DNA from: RGIG5612 sp964579345
GTDB taxonomy: Bacteria; Bacillota; Clostridia; Lachnospirales; Lachnospiraceae
NCBI GenBank assembly: GCA_964579345.1
Contig: CAZOHB010000075.1
Span: forward strand, 1 to 13,045
Length of the DNA stretch: 13,045 nt
Reading direction: 5' to 3'
The stretch's first letter is position 1, and each line of letters opens with the position of its first letter. The notes below the pieces were generated by a model. That model saw only the letters and a list, made by a program, of their open reading frames with translations, had not been told where the DNA came from and ran no database searches. Of this stretch, positions 8,492 through 13,045 are shown in pieces. The translations under genes and the position numbers were made by a program.

Positions 8492-10033
8492 TTATTGTTT
8501 CTTCTCCCGGTCAATGATGCTGAAAGTCAGATAAAGGTGCAGAAGGTCATCGCGGTCTTCTAAATCATTATCTGCAATCTCACGGATTCTTTTCAGGCGA
8601 TAGATCATCGTGCTTCGCTGGATGAAAAGCTCTTTCGCAGCCTGGACGGCGTTCATATTACAGTTCAGATAAACGCGCAGCGTTTCAAGGTAGGAACTGC
8701 CGTTCTCTTTGTCGTAACGCTCCAGACGGTAGTAGATTGGAGAGTAGAGCTGACCTAAATCAGAATTACTGGTCAGCAGATTGTAAATATATTGCAGTGT
8801 ATAGTTTGAGAACCGGTGGATCCATTCCATCGGTTTTTCTGAGAGCCCGATCATAAGGGCAGTTTCTGCCTGACGGTACATCGTCTGTATCGCATAAACA
8901 TCATCCATAAAATTGCTGATGCCAACCCGGAAGTTATTCTCCCGGACGAAAACACTGAGACCATTCGAATACCTTTCGATGGACCCGGCTCTGGTTTCAT
9001 TGATCAGCATGATGATCTGGTCCTGATATTGAAATGCATAGGTACCGGGAAATGAACGCATGATCTCAAAGGAAAAATAGGTCAGTGAGGATATGGCCAG
9101 GTCTCCGCTGCTGGCATGAACGCTTGCGATCCGATAGGTATGGGAAGGCCGCCAGGACAGTTTCTGCAGCTCACTTTCCAGTGCCTTGCGATTGCTTTTT
9201 CCGGTCTCAATGGCTTCCAAAAGAAGCCTGGAAAGGCCGTCTCCGGCTGCAGGATTCTGCAGAAGACTCTGTTGTAGAAAGCGGACAAAAAATCCGGAAA
9301 GAAATTCTAAAAGGAGCGCATCTGATTTCCTAAAGGGGCGGATGCATTCCGTCAGAATAATACGGAATAAAAAGATTTCATTCAGAAAAATATTTTTGCA
9401 CAGCACACGATGTGGAAGAATATCTCCGTCATAGTAGAAAACCTCCCTCTCATTCACGATCTTCTGATACTCCTTATCATATTTGAAAAAGCTGATCATG
9501 TCTGAGGGCATTGCATAATCCTGTTCGGAGCCTGTGCGATGATAGCCTGCGTATTGAAGGTTGGTCTCGTTCTCAAAAACAATGGAAAAGGTGTTGTTCA
9601 TCAGAGAGATTCCGTTTTCAAAGACGTCAGCAGAGATATCCAGAGCCTGCTGATACATATTTTTCGTCAAAGAATGGAAAGGGATGGAAAGAAGCTTCTT
9701 TTCCCAGTCATCAAAAAAGTCGTAGACCCGGCTTATCTGATTAAACAGATCCAATAAATCAGCAGATTCTTTGTAAACGATCAGGTTATCCGTTTTTTTA
9801 ATTATATGGTCAGCCGGCATCCCGATCGTGATAAGGGCGGAATGTTTTTCGAATCGCAGCGAGGCGGGAATCGAAGCTGCCCTCACTATGTATAGAGTGT
9901 GCGACTTTAGTACTTTCTGATCTGTAAATAAAACAGGCCTGCCTAAATGAAGCGTTTGATCATTGCCCCTGAAAAAGACTGGCTTTTCAGGGGATTTTAT
10001 ATATTCACTTATAATTTCCGCGGATAAAAGCAT
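8492..10033 (-). CDS. PucR/CdaR-type helix-turn-helix transcriptional regulator (copy 1)
   Basis: The protein has 513 residues. The C-terminus (about 440-500) is the PucR HTH (HTH_30 type): LETLRVYLNCNMNAVQAAKE, then FIQRSTMIYRLKRIREI. About 295-410 resembles the CdaR GGDEF-like middle domain (for example NNFRVGIS and QAETALMIGL). The N-terminal ~290 residues are an unassigned, presumably ligand-sensing region. The ATG at 10033 has AAAGGAG just upstream and a promoter 21-26 nt before it, supporting this start. The gene is divergent from a URO-D-family gene, its probable target. Family members usually respond to small metabolites and act as activators; the effector here is unknown. Its paralogue at 11321-12862 has the same length; the last 118 residues are about 82% identical and the first 100 about 39% by hand count. 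Confidence 0.88.
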   Translation of the reverse strand: MLLSAEIISEYIKSPEKPVFFRGNDQTLHLGRPVLFTDQKVLKSHTLYIVRAASIPASLRFEKHSALITIGMPADHIIKKTDNLIVYKESADLLDLFNQISRVYDFFDDWEKKLLSIPFHSLTKNMYQQALDISADVFENGISLMNNTFSIVFENETNLQYAGYHRTGSEQDYAMPSDMISFFKYDKEYQKIVNEREVFYYDGDILPHRVLCKNIFLNEIFLFRIILTECIRPFRKSDALLLEFLSGFFVRFLQQSLLQNPAAGDGLSRLLLEAIETGKSNRKALESELQKLSWRPSHTYRIASVHASSGDLAISSLTYFSFEIMRSFPGTYAFQYQDQIIMLINETRAGSIERYSNGLSVFVRENNFRVGISNFMDDVYAIQTMYRQAETALMIGLSEKPMEWIHRFSNYTLQYIYNLLTSNSDLGQLYSPIYYRLERYDKENGSSYLETLRVYLNCNMNAVQAAKELFIQRSTMIYRLKRIREIADNDLEDRDDLLHLYLTFSIIDREKKQ

Positions 10034-10053
10034 AAGAATCTCCTTTTGGTCAT

Positions 10054-10082
10054 AGTGTACAAATTAGAAGTCAAAAAGTCAA
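10054..10082 (-). promoter_or_regulatory. Promoter of regulator copy 1
   Basis: On the minus strand the -35 box TTGACT (10077-10082) and -10 box TACACT (10054-10059) have a 17-nt spacer. The short leader carries AAAGGAG. The same -10 box and spacing are conserved before regulator copy 2. Confidence 0.72.
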
Positions 10083-10095
10083 TCGCTATGTCGCA

Positions 10096-10124
10096 TTTAC
10101 GGAAAAGATGGAGGAGAGTATGAT
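10096..10124 (+). promoter_or_regulatory. Promoter of URO-D-family gene, copy 1
   Basis: The -35 box TTTACG (10096-10101) and -10 box TATGAT (10119-10124) have a 17-nt spacer. The weak -35 fits an activated promoter. It is back-to-back with the regulator promoter, with 13 nt between the two -35 boxes, where the regulator may bind. The same arrangement recurs at 12925-12953. Confidence 0.68.
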
Positions 10125-10125
10125 T

Positions 10126-10168
10126 TCCTTGTCTTAAGGATGCAGATGCATCTACTGAGGGGGTAGTA
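10126..10168 (+). other. Leader of URO-D copy 1 with small potential hairpins
   Basis: Three short inverted repeats follow each other: TCCTT/AAGGA (10126-10140), GATGC/GCATC (10139-10152) and TACT/AGTA (10153-10168). The last one encloses a G-rich run. They are individually weak, and the corresponding leader in unit 2 does not conserve them. No known riboswitch was recognised. Confidence 0.3.
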
Positions 10169-10206
10169 ATAAAAATTTAATTGCTTTTATGAAGGAGGAT
10201 AATCGC

Positions 10207-11262
10207 ATGCCGGAAAACAATGGACCACAGTTCAATTTTAAAGAAAACTATTTAAATTATATAAATCATAAACCAACCAGTCTGGTCCCATGTGCTTTTG
10301 TTGGAAACAAGGTTCTGGGATTTGGTGCACTTAATGGTCCTTCCATTGAAAAAGGAGCGCAGTTTGGCGACTGCATGGATGGTTTTGGAATCCGCTGGGA
10401 GTATCCGCCTACCTGTGACGGAGCAGCAATTCCTGCAAATGATGTTTTCATTCTGGAAGATATCTGTGACTGGAGAGAAGTCGTTAAGATCCCGGATCCG
10501 GCTGAATTTGACTGGAAAGCTGCTTATGCTATGGAATGCCAGATGATCGGCGAGCCGGACAGAGAGCATGAAGTTGTTGAATTCGGTTTTGGAAACGGCG
10601 TCTACGAGCGTCTTGCTGCACTGATGGGATTTGAAGAGGCGCTTTATTCCATGGCCGCTGAACCGGAAGAAGTTAACGCATTATTTGAGGCAATTACCGA
10701 TTATAAAGTAAAAGCACTGGATTATATTATTGATGCTTATCATCCGGATACGATCATGTATTATGATGACGTTGCAACTGAACGGGCTCCGTTCTTCTCG
10801 CTTGAAACCTTCCGTTCCATCGTAAAACCGCATCACAAACGTTTTGCTGATGAGTGCTGGAAGAGAGGTGTTATTCCGATGTATCATTGCTGTGGTAAAG
10901 CAGAATCTCTCATTGAGGATTTTATTGATATCGGATGGGCTGTATGGGCTTCCGTACAGCCGTCAAATGATATTGCAGGACTGATCGAAAAATATGGCGA
11001 TAAGATCGGTTTTTCCGGTGGCTTTGATTCCACCGGCCCTGTAAGCCGCGTAGAAGCAACCCAGGAAGAGATTGATGCTGAAGTAAAACGCTGCATCGAC
11101 ACCTACGGAAAGTATCACAAAGCATATTGCTTCTGGGGATTCAGATACTCCGGAACCTTAGATCCGGCGAATACCGCAAGAGAAATGGGCAAGATCATTG
11201 AATCAATGATGAGGCAATCTTTTGAGAAGCTCATGAGCGAAATGCCGCCACAGCAGGCATAA
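10207..11262 (+). CDS. Uroporphyrinogen decarboxylase-family protein, MtaA/CmuA-like methyltransferase (copy 1)
   Basis: The protein has 351 residues, a usual length for the URO-D fold. The first ATG in this frame (10189) is rejected because it overlaps the Shine-Dalgarno AAGGAGG; ATG 10207 sits 8-9 nt after it and matches the start of the paralogue at 13022. His227 and Cys229 (YHCCGK) plus Cys308 (AYCFWGF) look like the HxC plus distal Cys zinc site of MtaA/CmuA-type corrinoid methyltransferases. The HemE RQAGR signature is absent, so haem synthesis is unlikely. The likely role is cytosolic methyl transfer to or from a corrinoid protein, possibly in demethylation of a methylated substrate; no corrinoid protein or substrate methyltransferase is visible in the window. 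It is transcribed divergently from a PucR-type regulator, presumably its activator. Confidence 0.82.
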   Translation: MPENNGPQFNFKENYLNYINHKPTSLVPCAFVGNKVLGFGALNGPSIEKGAQFGDCMDGFGIRWEYPPTCDGAAIPANDVFILEDICDWREVVKIPDPAEFDWKAAYAMECQMIGEPDREHEVVEFGFGNGVYERLAALMGFEEALYSMAAEPEEVNALFEAITDYKVKALDYIIDAYHPDTIMYYDDVATERAPFFSLETFRSIVKPHHKRFADECWKRGVIPMYHCCGKAESLIEDFIDIGWAVWASVQPSNDIAGLIEKYGDKIGFSGGFDSTGPVSRVEATQEEIDAEVKRCIDTYGKYHKAYCFWGFRYSGTLDPANTAREMGKIIESMMRQSFEKLMSEMPPQQA

Positions 11263-11290
11263 GTCACACAAATACTATGATGAAATGAGA

Positions 11291-11319
11291 AATCGGGCAG
11301 GAGATCATCCTGCCCGATT
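11291..11319. terminator. Bidirectional intrinsic terminator between convergent URO-D copy 1 and regulator copy 2
   Basis: A perfect 12-bp stem (AATCGGGCAGGA and its complement) has a 5-nt loop, GATCA, and is followed on the plus strand by a T-rich tract. It lies 28 nt after the URO-D stop and 1 nt from the stop of the minus-strand regulator, so it can serve both. Confidence 0.88.
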
Positions 11320-11320
11320 G

Positions 11321-12862
11321 TTATTGTTTCTTTTCCTGTTCAATAATGCTGAAGGTCAGGTTAAGATGGAGCAGGTCATATTTGTCTTCCAGATCATTTT
11401 CAGCAATCTCCCGAATCCGTTTCAGCCTATAGTTCATAGTGCTTCGTTGGATAAAAAGCTCTTTTGCTGCCTGAACGGCATTCATTCCGCAGTCAAGATA
11501 GACTTTCAGAGTTTCCAGGTAGGGACTCCCGTTCTGCCTGTCATATTGCTCCAGCCGGTAATAGATCGGAGAGTAGAGCTGGCCGAGATCGGAACTGTTT
11601 GTCAGCATGTTAAAGATATATTGAAGCGTATATCGTGAGAACCAGTGGATCCATTCCATTGGTTTTTCTGTTAAACCGATCGTCAGAGCCATTTCTGCCT
11701 GGCGGTCCATCGTTTGAATGTTGAAAAAGTCATCGGAATAGTTGCTGATTCCGACCCGGAAATTATTCTCACGGATAAAGACGCTGAGGATATCAGAATA
11801 TGTTTCCAGCGGCCCGGATTTTGTTTCGTTAATGATTAGCACGATCCGGTCCTGAAACGGGAAGGCAAAGGCTGCAGGAAACAGCCGGGCAATTTCACCG
11901 GAATAATATTTCAGTGTCGAAATATACAGATCAAAGGAACTGACATGGACAGAAACAACACGGTATGTATTGGAGCTGGACCAGGAAAGATTGAGAAGTT
12001 CACTTTTGATTGCCTGACGGTTGCTTTTTCCTGTTTCCAGGGATTCCGAAAGGAGCTGGACTAATCCCTCGCTTGCGGAATAATGTGGTGAATACTGAAG
12101 AAGAGAACGAAGGACCTGGTCAGACAGGAAATCCAGAAGCAGCTCGTCTGTTTTCCGGAAAGGACGGATGCATTCTGTGATTATGATTCGGAACAGAAAT
12201 TTTTCGCCCTGAAAAAGGTTTTTGCAAAGGACGCGATGTGGGAGCATTTCCCCCTCATAGTAAAAAATCTGTCTTTCTTCTGAAATCCTTCGATAATCTT
12301 CATCATACTTAAATGCGCTGATAATATCATCCGGGACGATTACGACTTCCGCACGGGGATCGGGAACCCGATATCCTCCGTAAAGGACATTTGTTTCGTT
12401 CTGGAAGACGATCGCCATATCGGGGGCCATAATTGACAGACCGTTCTCGAAAATTTCGGAAGAAACCTCGAGGAACTGAAGGCTCATTTTACGGAATTGA
12501 TTTAAATTAGAAGCGCGACCCAGTTCGCTTTCCCAAAGATCGAATCGATTAAAAACAGCATTCACCCGGTTGCCTAAATCCAAAAGGTCGGTATCTTCGG
12601 GAACAACGAGAAGACCTTCAAGCTTCTTTTCAATGTTTTTTGGCGGATGTCCGCAGCAGATGCATGATACGCCATTCTCAATTTTTTCTACCTTGCTCAG
12701 TTCTGTCCCGCGGCAAATATATAATGTGTCCAAGTACAGAACGGGCTCACCGGTATAATAAACAGGCCTTTCCAGGTTCAGCGTATTGGAACCGAATAGA
12801 AAAAACGTTGAATTATCAATGGTATTTATCTTTTCAAAGATTATTTCCAAAGATAGTTTCAT
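11321..12862 (-). CDS. PucR/CdaR-type helix-turn-helix transcriptional regulator (copy 2)
   Basis: The protein has 513 residues from ATG 12862, which is preceded by AAAGGAG; it aligns end to end without gaps with copy 1. A longer frame to 12904 would add 14 residues encoded over the promoter and ribosome binding site, and is rejected. The domain order is the same: unassigned N-terminal sensor region, CdaR GGDEF-like middle domain (about 295-410), PucR HTH at about 440-500 with FIQRSTMNYRLKRIREI. That segment differs from copy 1 by one residue, so the two may recognise similar DNA. Unlike copy 1, its N-terminal region has Cys50 and a CICC cluster (Cys67, 69, 70), possibly for metal or redox sensing (inference). 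It is divergent from a second URO-D gene, its likely target. Confidence 0.88.
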   Translation of the reverse strand: MKLSLEIIFEKINTIDNSTFFLFGSNTLNLERPVYYTGEPVLYLDTLYICRGTELSKVEKIENGVSCICCGHPPKNIEKKLEGLLVVPEDTDLLDLGNRVNAVFNRFDLWESELGRASNLNQFRKMSLQFLEVSSEIFENGLSIMAPDMAIVFQNETNVLYGGYRVPDPRAEVVIVPDDIISAFKYDEDYRRISEERQIFYYEGEMLPHRVLCKNLFQGEKFLFRIIITECIRPFRKTDELLLDFLSDQVLRSLLQYSPHYSASEGLVQLLSESLETGKSNRQAIKSELLNLSWSSSNTYRVVSVHVSSFDLYISTLKYYSGEIARLFPAAFAFPFQDRIVLIINETKSGPLETYSDILSVFIRENNFRVGISNYSDDFFNIQTMDRQAEMALTIGLTEKPMEWIHWFSRYTLQYIFNMLTNSSDLGQLYSPIYYRLEQYDRQNGSPYLETLKVYLDCGMNAVQAAKELFIQRSTMNYRLKRIREIAENDLEDKYDLLHLNLTFSIIEQEKKQ

Positions 12863-12882
12863 AATCCTTCTCCTTTGGCCAT

Positions 12883-12911
12883 AGTGTACAAATAAGAGAT
12901 ACATATGTCAA
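12883..12911 (-). promoter_or_regulatory. Promoter of regulator copy 2
   Basis: On the minus strand the -35 box TTGACA (12906-12911, perfect consensus) and -10 box TACACT (12883-12888) have a 17-nt spacer, followed by a short leader with AAAGGAG. Confidence 0.75.
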
Positions 12912-12924
12912 CCACTGTGCAGTA

Positions 12925-12953
12925 TTTACGGTTTGCGATACAAAAGGTAGAAT
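12925..12953 (+). promoter_or_regulatory. Promoter of URO-D-family gene, copy 2
   Basis: The -35 box TTTACG (12925-12930) and -10 box TAGAAT (12948-12953) have a 17-nt spacer. The -35 sequence is identical to that of copy 1, and the 13-nt gap to the opposing -35 box is the same. Confidence 0.68.
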
Positions 12954-13021
12954 CATGATAACTGATAGGATAAGGACTAAACGGATACTTTTTTAGAGAA
13001 GGATTTAAGGAGGATAATATT

Positions 13022-13045
13022 ATGCCTGAGAACAATGGACCGCAG
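13022..13045 (+). CDS. URO-D-family protein, copy 2 (3'-partial, first 8 codons)
   Basis: Only MPENNGPQ is visible. This equals the first eight residues of the URO-D protein encoded at 10207-11262, and the AAGGAGGATAAT ribosome-binding segment upstream is also shared. The gene is therefore a paralogue with the same start, divergent from regulator copy 2. Nothing can be said about its catalytic residues. Confidence 0.8.

Larger units (their letters stand above)
8489..11290. repeat. Duplicated cassette, unit 1: regulator (-) / URO-D gene (+)
   Basis: This is the first copy of a divergent cassette made of a PucR-type regulator and a URO-D-family gene with a shared promoter region. It is paralogous to the unit starting at 11320. 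The regulators align without gaps, the intergenic promoters have the same geometry, and the URO-D starts are near-identical in DNA and identical in the first eight amino acids. Confidence 0.85.
11320..13045. repeat. Duplicated cassette, unit 2: regulator (-) / URO-D gene (+), truncated by window end
   Basis: This is the second copy of the divergent cassette described at 8489-11290. It contains the complete regulator, the divergent promoter region and the first eight codons of the URO-D paralogue. Further copies may exist beyond the window. Confidence 0.82.

Noticed and set aside
10189..10206. Upstream ATG for URO-D copy 1 (six extra residues)
   Set aside because: The extra codons are the Shine-Dalgarno sequence itself, and copy 2 has no ATG at the equivalent place.
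10207..11262. HemE (haem biosynthesis uroporphyrinogen decarboxylase)
   Set aside because: It lacks the N-terminal RQAGR signature, and the gene is not next to other haem genes; HxC/Cys residues point to the methyltransferase branch.
12863..12904. 14-residue N-terminal extension of regulator copy 2
   Set aside because: It would be translated from the promoter/RBS region. ATG 12862 has AAAGGAG upstream and matches the copy 1 start exactly.
1..13045. CRISPR array, tRNA, rRNA or transposon
   Set aside because: No regularly spaced repeats, RNA gene signatures, transposase genes or terminal inverted repeats were seen. The only large repeat is the gene-level duplication at 8489-13045.

Overview
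The window looks like a chromosomal segment of a Gram-positive anaerobe of the Clostridia, most likely a Lachnospiraceae-type gut bacterium. This is inferred from moderate-to-low GC, strong AAGGAGG-type ribosome binding sites, sigma-A-like promoters, and a very large BspA-type leucine-rich-repeat surface protein ending in lysine-rich Fn3 domains. No rRNA, tRNA, CRISPR array, transposase or integrase was seen.

Layout. (1) 1-5467 (+): the 3' part of a giant secreted or surface protein joining BspA-like LRRs, Fn3, PKD, a carboxypeptidase-regulatory-like domain, a class 3 lipase domain and two C-terminal Fn3-like domains. Its 5' end lies outside the window. (2) 5480-6706 (+): an HD-domain dNTP triphosphohydrolase of the dGTPase family, 12 nt downstream and followed by an intrinsic terminator. 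(3) 6791-8462 (+): a self-contained two-gene operon. A consensus promoter carries a perfect inverted repeat over its -35 box. It drives a short HipA-like kinase and an overlapping gene for a DUF2442-like plus helix-turn-helix protein. This resembles a toxin-antitoxin or kinase/regulator module with the DNA-binding gene second. (4) 8492-13045: a duplicated cassette. Each unit is a PucR/CdaR-type regulator on the minus strand, transcribed divergently from a uroporphyrinogen-decarboxylase-family (MtaA/CmuA-like) methyltransferase gene on the plus strand. Unit 1 is complete. Unit 2 has a complete regulator and only the first eight codons of its URO-D gene.

How the parts may work together. In both divergent cassettes the two promoters have the same geometry: 17-nt spacers, and 13 nt between the back-to-back -35 boxes. 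The two regulators have equal length from their chosen starts. They are about 82% identical over the last 118 residues, which include the HTH, but only about 39% over the first 100. This suggests duplicated regulator/enzyme pairs whose DNA recognition stayed similar while their sensing diverged. The URO-D protein lacks the HemE signature and has an HxC plus distal Cys pattern like zinc-dependent corrinoid methyltransferases, so methyl-group (for example O-demethylation) metabolism is a better guess than haem synthesis. The two most interesting systems are the kinase/HTH operon with its operator and the duplicated PucR-URO-D divergons.
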